Part shown: positions 7,427 through 15,180 of the stretch, piece by piece
Layout: each line of letters begins with the position of its first letter
Position numbering within the stretch: the first letter of the stretch is position 1
Source of the DNA: an uncultured Clostridia bacterium
Lineage (GTDB): Bacteria; Bacillota; Clostridia; CAKSNL01; HGM11501
Direction of reading: 5' to 3'
DNA: 64,000 nucleotides
Assembly: GCA_934476235.1 (NCBI GenBank)
Contig: CAKSNL010000004.1
Location: forward strand, 186,001 to 250,000
Position numbers and translations under genes: made by a program
Notes under the pieces: generated by a model
What the model saw: only the letters and a program-made list of their open reading frames with translations
What the model was told of the DNA's origin: nothing
The model's database searches: none

Positions 7427-7454
7427 GGCACACTCCTTTTTTTATGAGTGTGCC
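7427..7454 (-). terminator. stem-loop between EamA and yetF-like genes
   Basis: Perfect 9-bp arms GGCACACTC and GAGTGTGCC flank an A/T-rich loop. On the minus strand the hairpin is followed by TTTATT and then the yetF-like ATG. The ribosome site AAAGGAG overlaps the loop and 3' arm, so the hairpin could act as an attenuator, a translation block, or both. Confidence 0.5.
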
Positions 7455-7471
7455 CCGTAAAATAAAAATTA

Positions 7472-8335
7472 TTACATCGCTGCGGCAAGTATTCCGCATG
7501 TTATTACCGCGGCGCACAAAAGCCGGTATAAAATGTGCTTTTCGCCGAATAAAAGCTTGCCCATTAAAATGGAGGCGACAACGGACGACTGCTTTATAAG
7601 TATCATAACGGTGACGCGGCTGTCCGGCGCGGCGTTCGCGGTGAAAAGCGCGCGGTCGCCCAGAACGAAGATGACGCTCATTATTATAATGAGCGGATTT
7701 TTTATATAGGTTTTTATGCTGACGGGCGTTTTTGTTATGATGATGTATATAAGGTACAAAAGCGTCATGCAAAGCATAAACCAGAACTGGAGCGCGCCGG
7801 GCGTGATATCGCCCCGCGCCATGATGCCTTTATCCATCGTGCCGGAGACTGAATTAAAAAGGCAGGAGGTCAGAAGCATCAAAACGGGGACGAGCGCGGC
7901 TTTGCCCCTCTCCCCGTCACGCTTTAAATTGACCGCCGAAACGCCGAGAACGACCAGAAGGAGCCCGAGCCACTGATAAGCGCCCATCTTTTCATCAAAA
8001 AAAATGATACCGAAGAGCGTTGAAAATAATATGCCCGACATTTCCACGACTCCGAAAAAGCTGACCGGCATTTTGCCGATGGACTTAAACGAAAATATCC
8101 AGGCAACAAAGACGGCGAGCGATTTTAAAAGTATGATACCGTAGAGCGACTTGTCCGAAAGCAGGAGGTCGCCCGGCGAGGAAACAAGCGACACCGGTGC
8201 AATCAGAAGAAAGCTTAAAAGCGTATATAAAAACAGGACCTCAAGAAGAGGGCTTTTGGTGAGCGCCTTTTTCCGAAGCGCGTTTCTGACCCCCGAGGCG
8301 ACCCCGTAGAAAAGCGTTAAACCGATCCAATTCAT
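7472..8335 (-). CDS. EamA-family (drug/metabolite transporter) permease
   Basis: The protein has about ten hydrophobic spans in two EamA repeats; the first ends near VVEMSGILFSTLFGIIFFDEKMG and the second near LIKQSSVVASILMGKLLFGEKH. The size is normal for the DMT superfamily. I chose the ATG at 8335 because GGGAG lies 9 nt upstream, whereas the earlier ATG at 8344 abuts the ribosome site. It is likely an inner-membrane exporter of small metabolites, substrate unknown. The two-repeat structure contrasts with the half-size relative at 3248. Confidence 0.87.
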   Translation of the reverse strand: MNWIGLTLFYGVASGVRNALRKKALTKSPLLEVLFLYTLLSFLLIAPVSLVSSPGDLLLSDKSLYGIILLKSLAVFVAWIFSFKSIGKMPVSFFGVVEMSGILFSTLFGIIFFDEKMGAYQWLGLLLVVLGVSAVNLKRDGERGKAALVPVLMLLTSCLFNSVSGTMDKGIMARGDITPGALQFWFMLCMTLLYLIYIIITKTPVSIKTYIKNPLIIIMSVIFVLGDRALFTANAAPDSRVTVMILIKQSSVVASILMGKLLFGEKHILYRLLCAAVITCGILAAAM

Positions 8336-8409
8336 AAAAATCATCTCCCGGCAAGATTATACTATAAACCGATAAATTTTGCAATATTTATAAAAAAATA
8401 AAAAAAGTG

Positions 8410-8438
8410 TTGCATTTTATAAAAAAGTGTGCTACAAT
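8410..8438 (+). promoter_or_regulatory. promoter of rpsT
   Basis: TTGCAT (8410-8415) and TACAAT (8433-8438) with a 17-bp spacer lie about 100 nt before rpsT. Confidence 0.7.
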
Positions 8439-8460
8439 ATATTTTGCTGAAAAATACTAA

Positions 8461-8500
8461 GGGCAAAAAGTGCGGCACCGTTCGCCGCTCCTCTTTGCCG
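8461..8500 (+). promoter_or_regulatory. rpsT leader hairpin
   Basis: The leader folds into a symmetric imperfect hairpin: GGCAAA (8462) pairs with TTTGCC (8494), and GCGGC (8472) pairs with GCCGC (8484), around an ACCGTTC loop. It sits between the promoter and the ribosome site of a ribosomal-protein gene, a usual place for autogenous control. That role is inferred. Confidence 0.45.
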
Positions 8501-8539
8501 TAACCCAAATGTATTAAAAAATTTTTGGAGGTGAATTAC

Positions 8540-8803
8540 ATGCCCAATATTAAATCAGCTAAGAAGAGAGTTCTTATCACAAAGAAGAAGACACTCAGAA
8601 ATCAGATGATCAAGTCCGCTATTCACACGGCTTTGAGAAAGGCTGACGCTGCAGTTGCGGCAAACGATAAGGACGAGGCTAAGAAGGCGGTTACTTACGT
8701 AATCAAGAAGCTTGATCAGGCTGCTGCAAAGGGTGTGTTCCACAAGAACACCGTTGCAAGAAGAAAATCTGCTCTTGTTAAGCGTTTCAACGCAATGGCG
8801 TAA
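8540..8803 (+). CDS. rpsT: ribosomal protein bS20
   Basis: The 87-residue basic protein begins MPNIKSAKKRV, typical of bS20, and contains the conserved GVFHKNTVARRKSAL segment. It binds 16S rRNA early in small-subunit assembly. The ATG at 8540 is used because GGAGGTG lies 6 nt upstream; an upstream TTG at 8525 is inside that ribosome site. It is monocistronic, with its own promoter and terminator. Confidence 0.96.
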   Translation: MPNIKSAKKRVLITKKKTLRNQMIKSAIHTALRKADAAVAANDKDEAKKAVTYVIKKLDQAAAKGVFHKNTVARRKSALVKRFNAMA

Positions 8804-8856
8804 ATTTTATAAATACAAAAACTAAAGGACAGTTTCCCACTGTACGATTTGTAAAC

Positions 8857-8884
8857 AAAAATCTACGCTAAGTAGATTTTTTTG
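8857..8884 (+). terminator. rpsT terminator
   Basis: AAAAATCTAC and GTAGATTTTT arms flank a GCTAA loop and are followed by further T residues. Confidence 0.85.
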
Positions 8885-8932
8885 TTGTGTGTGGGTTTTT
8901 GCTATTTTCTCATTTGAAGGAGGGAATTAACT

Positions 8933-10084
8933 TTGAAAAGACTTTTTACATCCGAGTCCGTTACCGAGGGGCATCCGGACAAGCTGTGCGACCTTGTTGC
9001 CGACAGAATACTTGACGCGTATCTTAAAGAGGATCCTTATTCGAGGGTCGCTTGCGAAGTAACGGCGTGCACCGGACTCATCAACGTAATGGGGGAGATC
9101 ACAAGCCGTGGGGAGGCGGACGTTCAGTCGATCGTGCGCGATACCGTGCGTGAGATCGGCTATACCGATTCTTCCATGGGGTTTGACGCGGACACTTGCT
9201 GCGTTATGAACAGCGTTCACGGTCAGTCTCCCGATATCGCCATGGGCGTGGGAGACGGGGACGATCCGGATTCCGGCGCAGGCGACCAGGGTCTTATATT
9301 CGGATATGCGTGCTCCGAGACAGACGCGCTTATGCCGCTTCCCATTTATCTTGCTCATAAATTGTCCGAGCGCCTCACGTATGTGAGAAAGTCGGGGCTG
9401 ATGAGCTATCTCCGCCCGGACGGGAAAACTCAGGTTACCGTTGAGTATTCGGAGAACGGAGAGCCTGAAAGGATCGACGCGGTAGTCGTTTCCTCTCAGC
9501 ACTCGGAGTCCGTTACGCAGGAGCAGATAAGACAGGACATCAAAAAGAACGTTATCGATTATGTCATCGCTCCCGAAATGATGGACGAGAACACAAAGAT
9601 ATATATCAACCCGACCGGCAGATTTGTTATCGGCGGTCCCTACGGCGATTCGGGACTCACCGGAAGAAAGATTATTGTTGACACGTACGGCGGATACGCG
9701 CGCCACGGCGGCGGAGCGTTTTCGGGCAAGGATCCGTCCAAGGTTGACAGGAGCGCGGCATATATGGCGCGCTATGTTGCAAAGAACCTTGTAAAAGCGG
9801 GCATCTGTTCAAAGTGCGAAATTCAGATAGCTTATGCAATCGGCGTTGCAAGACCGGTTTCCGTCAGAGTCGACACGTTCGGAACAGGCAGGATTTCCGA
9901 CGGCGAGATTGAAAAAATCGTTGAGGACACCTTTGATTTAAGACCGCACGGAATTATTGAAACTCTTAAATTGAGAGAGCCGATATATTCAAAGACAACC
10001 AACTACGGTCACTTCGGAAAAGAGGGACTTCCCTGGGAGAACACCGATATGGCGCCCGTTCTGGCAAAAAAAGCGGGATTTTAA
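8933..10084 (+). CDS. metK: S-adenosylmethionine synthetase
   Basis: The 383-residue protein starts with TTG (ribosome site GGAGGG). It carries the MetK signatures TSESVTEGHPDKLCD, GAGDQGLIFGYA and GGGAFSGKDPSKVDRSAAY. It condenses methionine and ATP to S-adenosylmethionine in the cytosol, supplying methyl groups for enzymes such as the TrmH-like protein at 3679. Length and motifs are normal. I see no SAM riboswitch in the short upstream gap. It has its own terminator, so it is probably a single-gene unit. Confidence 0.97.
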   Translation: MKRLFTSESVTEGHPDKLCDLVADRILDAYLKEDPYSRVACEVTACTGLINVMGEITSRGEADVQSIVRDTVREIGYTDSSMGFDADTCCVMNSVHGQSPDIAMGVGDGDDPDSGAGDQGLIFGYACSETDALMPLPIYLAHKLSERLTYVRKSGLMSYLRPDGKTQVTVEYSENGEPERIDAVVVSSQHSESVTQEQIRQDIKKNVIDYVIAPEMMDENTKIYINPTGRFVIGGPYGDSGLTGRKIIVDTYGGYARHGGGAFSGKDPSKVDRSAAYMARYVAKNLVKAGICSKCEIQIAYAIGVARPVSVRVDTFGTGRISDGEIEKIVEDTFDLRPHGIIETLKLREPIYSKTTNYGHFGKEGLPWENTDMAPVLAKKAGF

Positions 10085-10090
10085 TGTGAT

Positions 10091-10125
10091 AATGCGCCGA
10101 AAAATAATTTTCGGCGCATTATTTT
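10091..10125 (+). terminator. metK terminator
   Basis: AATGCGCCGAAAA and TTTTCGGCGCATT form a perfect 13-bp stem followed by ATTTT. Confidence 0.85.
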
Positions 10126-10136
10126 CACAAATTCAC

Positions 10137-10165
10137 TTGACAAGAAAAGCGATTTTTAGTATACT
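10137..10165 (+). promoter_or_regulatory. sigma-A promoter of sigH
   Basis: TTGACA (10137-10142) and TATACT (10160-10165) have a 17-bp spacer. Transcription would begin near 10172, so the ATG at 10173 would be leaderless. This supports the TTG at 10200 as the real sigH start. Confidence 0.8.
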
Positions 10166-10199
10166 GTGATTAATGTGGCAAAGAACGGAGGTATCAGCC

Positions 10200-10826
10200 T
10201 TGAACATATCCGATTATGCCGGTTATTCCGATGAAGAGCTTATCACTCTTTCCCGGACGGGGGAGGACGGCGCTCTGGACTATTTGATCGGCAAATATGT
10301 CGGACTGGTCAGGCAGAAGGCATTCCGTTACTTTCTGGTCGGCGCGGACAAGGAGGACCTCGTTCAGGAGGGGCTCATTGGTCTTTTTAAAGCGACGAGG
10401 GATTATGACGCATCACATTCCGTCCCCTTTAAAAGCTTTGCCGAAACATGCATTATGCGCCAGATAGCGACTGCTATCAAGGCTGCCACAAGGTTAAAAC
10501 ACGGTCCTTTGAATAATTCTATTTCCTTAAGCCAGCCCTTGTTTGATGATGACGAGGAGGCTGTTGCCCTGATGGACGTTATTTGCAGAGATACACTCCC
10601 CAACCCTGAGGAAATCATTATCAATAAAGAACGCTATCGCATTATGGGAGAAAAAATTCAAAGTCTTTTGAGTAAATTTGAAAAACAGGTACTCGGATAC
10701 TATTTGCAGGGAAGGACGTACCATGACATTGCGTTAGAGCTTGATAAGCCTCAGAAGGCGGTTGACAATGCATTGCAGCGCGTGAAGCGCAAGCTTGAGG
10801 GCATTGTTGACGAGCGGACGTTATGA
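10200..10826 (+). CDS. sigH: RNA polymerase sigma-H factor
   Basis: The protein of 208 residues has sigma-70 region 2 (YVGLVRQKAFRYFLVGADKEDLVQEGLIGLFKATRDYD) and region 4 with an HTH (GRTYHDIALELDKPQKAVDNALQRVKRKL), the length and pattern of SigH/Spo0H. SigH directs early sporulation and stationary-phase transcription and normally feeds spo0A expression. The TTG start at 10200 has GGAGG 8 nt upstream. Downstream one expects rpmG-secE-nusG in most Firmicutes, but here a zinc-ribbon protein follows. Confidence 0.94.
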   Translation: MNISDYAGYSDEELITLSRTGEDGALDYLIGKYVGLVRQKAFRYFLVGADKEDLVQEGLIGLFKATRDYDASHSVPFKSFAETCIMRQIATAIKAATRLKHGPLNNSISLSQPLFDDDEEAVALMDVICRDTLPNPEEIIINKERYRIMGEKIQSLLSKFEKQVLGYYLQGRTYHDIALELDKPQKAVDNALQRVKRKLEGIVDERTL

Positions 10827-10851
10827 CCGGCGGTTAAAAATTGTCATATGC

Positions 10852-10905
10852 CCGGCTGTAAAAGCAGGAGATCGGTGCAAATCCGGTCAGGGTTAAATAC
10901 TATTA
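10852..10905 (+). other. tRNA-like T-arm sequence (possible tRNA remnant)
   Basis: A 6-bp stem GATCGG and CCGGTC (one wobble pair) encloses the 7-nt loop TGCAAAT, which differs from a canonical T-loop by one base. Upstream, GGCTGTAAAAGC loosely resembles an anticodon arm. No acceptor stem or D-arm can be paired, so this is not a functional tRNA. It may be a decayed tRNA gene, since tRNAs often lie beside the sigH-secE region, or a chance match. Confidence 0.2.
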
Positions 10906-10927
10906 TCACAAAGCGAGGAGATCGAAC

Positions 10928-11203
10928 ATGTACCAGGACAAGACATTGGTATGCAAGGATTGTGGAAAAGAATTTGTTTTCACAGCCGGCGAACAGGAAT
11001 TTTATGCTGAAAAAGGTTTTCAGAATGAGCCCCAGCGCTGCAAGGACTGCAGAGCTGCAAAGAAGGCTTCCATGAGAGAAAACAGAGAAATGTACACAGC
11101 TGTTTGCGCAGCTTGCGGCAAGGAAGCAAAGGTTCCCTTTGTTCCCAAGAACGACAAGCCCGTTTATTGCAGCGAGTGCTTCGCAAATCGTAAAGCTGAA
11201 TAA
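10928..11203 (+). CDS. zinc-ribbon domain protein
   Basis: The 91-residue protein contains two CxxC zinc ribbons. The N-terminal one is C9-x2-C12 paired with C-x2-C in PQRCKDCRAAKK, a known probable zinc-binding domain arrangement. The C-terminal one is CAACGKEAKVPF...PVYCSECF, typical of the CxxCGxx zinc-ribbon domain seen in many clostridial small proteins. It is likely a small cytosolic nucleic-acid or protein binding factor; no function is established. The start ATG has GGAG 8 nt upstream, and the gene follows sigH by about 100 nt. Confidence 0.85.
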   Translation: MYQDKTLVCKDCGKEFVFTAGEQEFYAEKGFQNEPQRCKDCRAAKKASMRENREMYTAVCAACGKEAKVPFVPKNDKPVYCSECFANRKAE

Positions 11204-11213
11204 TTTAACGATT

Positions 11214-11248
11214 TAAAAAAAGTAGCTGTTTTAGCAGCTACTTTTTTT
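11214..11248. terminator. bidirectional terminator between zinc-ribbon gene and uvrC
   Basis: AAAAAAAGTAGCTG and CAGCTACTTTTTTT flank a TTTTAG loop. The stem overlaps the last codons of the converging uvrC gene and can terminate both transcripts. Confidence 0.9.
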
Positions 11249-13094
11249 GTTTAAAATAATCGTATATCGCCTCAGCCGCGGTCTTCCCCACGGCTTCGCG
11301 GAGGTCTTGGAGCGTGGCTTTTTTAATGTTTGAAACGGTCTTAAATCGGCGCATCAGCTTTTCATAGGTCTTTTCGCCGACTCCTTTTAAGGAAAGGAGC
11401 GGGCTTTTTGCCATTTCTTTTTCGCGCAGACGGTGATGATAGCCGATTGCCGCGCGGTGCACCTCGTCCTGAATCGCCGTCATCAGCCGAAACTCGTGTG
11501 AGGACGGATTTATCGAGATTTCGCCCTGCGGGGACAAAAGCCCGCGCGTTCTGTGCTTTTCGTCCTTCACCATGCCGTACACCGGGAGCGAAAGCCCGAG
11601 CGACGACAGGACAGAGAGCGCAATGTTCACCTGTCCGGCTCCGCCGTCCATCAAAATAAGGTCGGGCAGGAGCGAAAATTTTGCCTCGTCCGGGTCAAGC
11701 GTGCCGTCCGAAAGCTTTTCGTACTCTGAAAGGCAGCGGCGGAAACGGCGGGTCAGAACTTCGTTCATACTCGCGTAATCGTCGCCCGCGTTATCGGGAC
11801 TGATTTTAAAAAACCTCGTGTCCTTTTTCGAATACCGACCGTCGGCAAAAACAATCATTGCGCCGACCGCGGCGGCCCCCGAGATGTGCGAAATGTCGTA
11901 AGCCTCGATTCTCGACGGGGGATTTTCAAGACCGATGAGCTTTCCGAGCGCCTCCGCGGCGCTTTTTTTAAGGCTCTTTTTTATTTTGGCTTCGCGGTTG
12001 TCGTGCAGCGTTTTTTCGGCGTTTTTCTCCGCCATGTCCGAAAGCTCTTTATATTTTCCCCGCTGAGCGTGGCGTATCTCGACACAGGACGTGCGCTTTG
12101 AAGAAAGGAAGTCCGCCAGCATTGAACTGTCCTCCGGCTCGCACGAGGTAATGATGAGCGCGGGGATGGCAGCATCGTCGTTTTCGTAATACTGGGAAAG
12201 GAAGTTGCCCATTATGATGCCGTCGTCGATTCCGGAAGCGCCCTCCATGGGAAAGCTTTCGCGCCCGGTCATTTTTCCGTTTCTGATGTGGAGGACCTCA
12301 AAGGAAAGGTCATTATCCTCCGCGGCGAAGGCGAAAACGTCCGCGTCCTTCCCGGTGAGGATGGTGACGGTCTGTTTTTCGGCAATGTATTTTATAGAGC
12401 TTATCTTGTCGCGAAGGTCCGCCGCGCGCTCAAACTGGAGCTTTTCCGCAGCCTCCGCCATTTCGCCCTCTAGGCGCGATATTAAAGCGCCGTGGTGACC
12501 TTTTATGAATTCCGAGGCATCCGCAATTGCTTTTTTATACTCCTCCTCGCTCACCTGTCCGGTGCACACGCCCATGCAACGCCCCATCGAATAGTAAAGG
12601 CACGGGCGCTTTTTGCCGAAGTCCTCGGGGAAACGGCGGTTACAGGTCGGCAGACGGAAAATCTTCTCGGTCAGCTCAATCATTTCGCGGCAGAAGTATG
12701 CGCTCGTATAAGGACCGAAATAGTCCGCCCCGTCCTTTTCCGTCCGTCTGGTAAAGCTGATTTTTGGATAACGTCCGGAGGAAATTTTAATAAACGGATA
12801 GGTCTTTGAGTCCTTTAGCAAAATGTTATAATGCGGCTTATATTCTTTTATAAGGTTACACTCGAGCACGAACGCCTCGCGCTCGGTCGCTGTAATAATA
12901 AATTCAAAGTCGGCAATATTGGACACCATGGCGCGCACCTTCGGAGTGTGGTTCGCCGAGGCATGAAAATACTGGCGGACACGGTTTTTCAAAACCTTCG
13001 CCTTGCCGACATAGATGACCTTGCCGGCGGAATTTTTCATAATGTACACGCCGGGCTTATCGGGAAGCGCGGCAAGCTTTTCTTTAACGGTCAT
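11238..13094 (-). CDS. uvrC: excinuclease ABC subunit C
   Basis: The 618-residue protein has the N-terminal GIY-YIG nuclease (PGVYIMKNSAGKVIYVGKAKVLKNRVRQYF), a central UVR UvrB-interaction motif (about residues 200-235), the C-terminal RNase H-like nuclease (AYDISHISGAAAVGAMIVFADG) and a terminal HhH DNA-binding pair (LKGVGEKTYEKLMRRF). It makes both incisions around bulky DNA damage after UvrAB loading. Length and domain order are complete. uvrA and uvrB are not in the window. The HPr gene upstream is separated by a terminator hairpin. Confidence 0.97.
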   Translation of the reverse strand: MTVKEKLAALPDKPGVYIMKNSAGKVIYVGKAKVLKNRVRQYFHASANHTPKVRAMVSNIADFEFIITATEREAFVLECNLIKEYKPHYNILLKDSKTYPFIKISSGRYPKISFTRRTEKDGADYFGPYTSAYFCREMIELTEKIFRLPTCNRRFPEDFGKKRPCLYYSMGRCMGVCTGQVSEEEYKKAIADASEFIKGHHGALISRLEGEMAEAAEKLQFERAADLRDKISSIKYIAEKQTVTILTGKDADVFAFAAEDNDLSFEVLHIRNGKMTGRESFPMEGASGIDDGIIMGNFLSQYYENDDAAIPALIITSCEPEDSSMLADFLSSKRTSCVEIRHAQRGKYKELSDMAEKNAEKTLHDNREAKIKKSLKKSAAEALGKLIGLENPPSRIEAYDISHISGAAAVGAMIVFADGRYSKKDTRFFKISPDNAGDDYASMNEVLTRRFRRCLSEYEKLSDGTLDPDEAKFSLLPDLILMDGGAGQVNIALSVLSSLGLSLPVYGMVKDEKHRTRGLLSPQGEISINPSSHEFRLMTAIQDEVHRAAIGYHHRLREKEMAKSPLLSLKGVGEKTYEKLMRRFKTVSNIKKATLQDLREAVGKTAAEAIYDYFKQKK

Positions 13095-13110
13095 TTTTTC
13101 TCCTTAAACA

Positions 13111-13137
13111 AAAAGGGCAGCCTTATGGCTGCCTTTT
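13111..13137 (-). terminator. terminator of the HPr gene
   Basis: AAAAGGGCAGCC pairs with GGCTGCCTTTT around TTAT with one bulged G. On the minus strand the hairpin is followed by TTTTTG. It lies between the HPr stop codon and uvrC. Confidence 0.8.
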
Positions 13138-13150
13138 AAAAAATCAGATA

Positions 13151-13414
13151 TTATTCTTCAAAGTTTGACTCAATAAGAGCAACCAAAGCTTCGACCGCGT
13201 CCTTTTCCGTTTCGCCGTAAGCGGTCAGCTTTATCGACGATCCTCTTGTAATACCTAAAGAAAGTACGCCGAGAAGGCTCTTGGCATTAACCTCGCGCTC
13301 ATCCTTGGTTACCTTGATTTCATCCTTGAACTCGTTGGCTTTCTGTATAAAATATGTTGCCGGTCTTGCATGGAGCCCAACCTGATTTTTAATAACAACC
13401 TCTTTTGAATACAT
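13151..13414 (-). CDS. HPr-family phosphocarrier protein
   Basis: The 87-residue protein has both HPr phosphorylation sites: His15 in GLHARPAT, phosphorylated by enzyme I, and Ser46 in NAKSLLGVLSLG, the HPr-kinase regulatory site. It could act in PTS sugar uptake and, through Ser46-P, in carbon catabolite control with CcpA. His15 argues against a Crh (Gln15) role. Enzyme I is not adjacent, so whether it serves a PTS or is mainly regulatory cannot be decided here. It has its own strong promoter and terminator. Confidence 0.93.
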   Translation of the reverse strand: MYSKEVVIKNQVGLHARPATYFIQKANEFKDEIKVTKDEREVNAKSLLGVLSLGITRGSSIKLTAYGETEKDAVEALVALIESNFEE

Positions 13415-13449
13415 TTTGAAACCCTCTCCCGCGCATAATAATTATATTC

Positions 13450-13478
13450 ATTATACAATATTATCGCGTTTGTTTCAA
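13450..13478 (-). promoter_or_regulatory. sigma-A promoter of the HPr gene
   Basis: On the minus strand TTGAAA (13478-13473) and TATAAT (13455-13450) are separated by 17 bp. Confidence 0.8.
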
Positions 13479-13531
13479 TTGTGTTTTTTCATTAACATAT
13501 CATGCTTTTTCGGCATAATATTATACATTTT

Positions 13532-14038
13532 TTATATACCGAGCCTTTTTAGGATAGGCTTTTCCAGCTTTCGCTTTAAATGCACGAACGCGCCCTCGCC
13601 CCCGATTTTAATGGGCTTTACATAGACTGCCATGATCCCGGCGGCTTTTGCGCCCGAAATGTCCGAAAAAATCTGATCGCCCACTGCCGCCGCCTCGCTC
13701 TTTTTTATGCCGAGCTTTTTTATAATCCTTTTGTAGGAAAAGGTCAAAGGCTTTGCCGCACGGTGAACCGATAAAAGGGAAAGCGTGTTGAACCGGTCCA
13801 CCCTTTCTTTTTTGTTGTTGGAAACAAGGCAGACCGTGATGCCCGAATCCCTTAGCGAGCATATGAACCGCTCCGCCGCCTCATCGGGGGCGGGCGTGTG
13901 AGGGGGAACCAGCGTGTTATCAATATCTAAAAATACCGCCTTTACGGAGCGGCTCTTAAAAAAATCGGGAGTTATCGAACCAATCGAATCAAAGACCGCG
14001 TCCGGTACTAAAAGGTTAAGCAATGAAAAGACCTCCAA
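13532..14038 (-). CDS. yqeG: YqeG-family HAD-IIIA phosphatase
   Basis: The 168-residue protein has HAD motif I (FLDIDNTLVP), motif II Ser/Asn (LVSNNKK) and motif III (AAVGDQIFSDISGAKAAG), all as in the YqeG family. Members are soluble phosphatases of unknown physiological substrate, often encoded near ribosome-assembly genes. All catalytic residues are visible. The gene is divergent from the XRE regulator at 14112. Confidence 0.92.
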   Translation of the reverse strand: MEVFSLLNLLVPDAVFDSIGSITPDFFKSRSVKAVFLDIDNTLVPPHTPAPDEAAERFICSLRDSGITVCLVSNNKKERVDRFNTLSLLSVHRAAKPLTFSYKRIIKKLGIKKSEAAAVGDQIFSDISGAKAAGIMAVYVKPIKIGGEGAFVHLKRKLEKPILKRLGI

Positions 14039-14059
14039 AATAAAAATTAGATGTTTTTA

Positions 14060-14087
14060 TTGACTTTTTTAGATGATGTGCTATAAT
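14060..14087 (+). promoter_or_regulatory. promoter of XRE-ImmA pair
   Basis: TTGACT (14060-14065) and TATAAT (14082-14087) are separated by 16 bp. Transcription would begin near 14094, so the ATG at 14073 cannot be the start of the regulator. Confidence 0.75.
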
Positions 14088-14111
14088 ATAAACCGCGAGG
14101 GGGGAATGAAA

Positions 14112-14456
14112 ATGATGTTTTCGCAGAAGCTCAAAAAAATTATGAAGGAAAAGGGCTTGACGACCTATTCGATTCAGAAGGCGACGGGAATTTCGCAGGG
14201 GAATGTAGATTCCTGGCTCAAGGGAAGGTCAAAGCCACGCGCGGTGAATTTAAACCGTCTCTGCGCTTTTTTGGAGGTTCCGCCCGAATATTTCACGGAA
14301 AATCCGCCGAGGGACTTAAACCACTCTCTGCACAAGAGGATAACCAAGAGCCGTGAATCGGCACTTCGCGCGTCCATATGCGATATTATCGGCACCAAGG
14401 TCGCGGCGAACGACCTTGTTTTATTGGAGCGCATAGTAAAAAGCTTCATCGAGTAA
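14112..14456 (+). CDS. XRE-family helix-turn-helix regulator
   Basis: The protein of about 114 residues has an N-terminal lambda-repressor-type HTH (LKKIMKEKGLTTYSIQKATGISQGNVDSWLKGRSKPRAVNL), followed by a C-terminal helical segment probably for dimerisation. ATG at 14106, 14112 or 14115 are all possible; 14112 has the best distance from GAGGGGGG. The ImmA/IrrE-like protease gene begins 58 nt downstream. The pairing is known from mobile elements, where the protease cleaves the repressor. No phage or conjugation gene is near, so this pair may be a stand-alone stress or defence switch. Confidence 0.88.
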   Translation: MMFSQKLKKIMKEKGLTTYSIQKATGISQGNVDSWLKGRSKPRAVNLNRLCAFLEVPPEYFTENPPRDLNHSLHKRITKSRESALRASICDIIGTKVAANDLVLLERIVKSFIE

Positions 14457-14514
14457 TATTTTAGCACAATAAAGCGGTTTTTTCAAGGTTTTTTAATGTC
14501 GGGAGGAGACAATT

Positions 14515-15180
14515 TTGCACGGTAAGGAATGGGATCTTTTATTGTACTCGGGAACCGAGAGCCTTCCTGTCAGGATCGGCGATATCTGCCGCGCCTGCGG
14601 CATAGTTGCGGTCACATATTCCGTGGCTGAAGAGCTGATAAATGAAAAAGATCTTTATGATTATACGGAAAACGATGCGTTTACGTCCAAGATACAGGGC
14701 AGATACATAATTTTCTACCGCGGAGACCTGGAGATTGACGAGATGCGCTGTGCCGTCATGCATGAGATCGCGCATATCGTGTGCGGACACACGGTGACCG
14801 AAAGCGCGGTCTACGACGGGACGGCGACAACATGGAACCGCCACGCCCTAAGACCTCCGGACATTATCGAAGAGGCGGCGGACGCGTTCGCCGCGTCGGT
14901 GCTTGCTCCCGCATGCGTTTTGTGGGCGCTTAAGATAACCAAAGCGTCCGACATAGAAAAGCTCTGCGGAATCACAAGGAAGATGGCGCGCCGGAGAGCC
15001 GAGCGCATGGCAGAGCTTTATGAGCGCGAGGAAAGATATCTGGCGTACAAGGGCAGAACATGTTTTCTCATGAGCGAAAAGGAACGGCGGCTCTATGATA
15101 AATTCAAGGAGTTCATTGATAAAAACAAGCTGCCGAAAAAGCATAAACGGAGGTTAAATGATGGAGATAGAAAAGATTGA
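14515..15180 (+). CDS. ImmA/IrrE-family metallo-endopeptidase
   Basis: The 221-residue protein has the zinc-protease signature HEIAH (residues about 83-87, in AVMHEIAHIVCGH) and the downstream family segment EEAADAFAASVLAP that supplies the third ligand. It starts with TTG after a GGGAGGAG site. The C-terminal 60 residues are highly basic (KKHKRRL) and may bind nucleic acid. ImmA-type proteases cleave a partner repressor on a DNA-damage or peptide signal, and the XRE protein just upstream is the obvious candidate substrate. The gene overlaps the next ORF by about 20 nt. Confidence 0.88.
   Translation: MHGKEWDLLLYSGTESLPVRIGDICRACGIVAVTYSVAEELINEKDLYDYTENDAFTSKIQGRYIIFYRGDLEIDEMRCAVMHEIAHIVCGHTVTESAVYDGTATTWNRHALRPPDIIEEAADAFAASVLAPACVLWALKITKASDIEKLCGITRKMARRRAERMAELYEREERYLAYKGRTCFLMSEKERRLYDKFKEFIDKNKLPKKHKRRLNDGDRKD

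Noticed and set aside
10173..10199. ATG at 10173 as the start of sigH.
   Set aside because: It coincides with the predicted transcription start and has the GGAGG ribosome site downstream of it; TTG at 10200 fits spacing and family length.
10852..10905. A functional tRNA gene after sigH.
   Set aside because: Only a T-arm-like hairpin can be formed; no acceptor stem, D-arm or proper anticodon loop is present.
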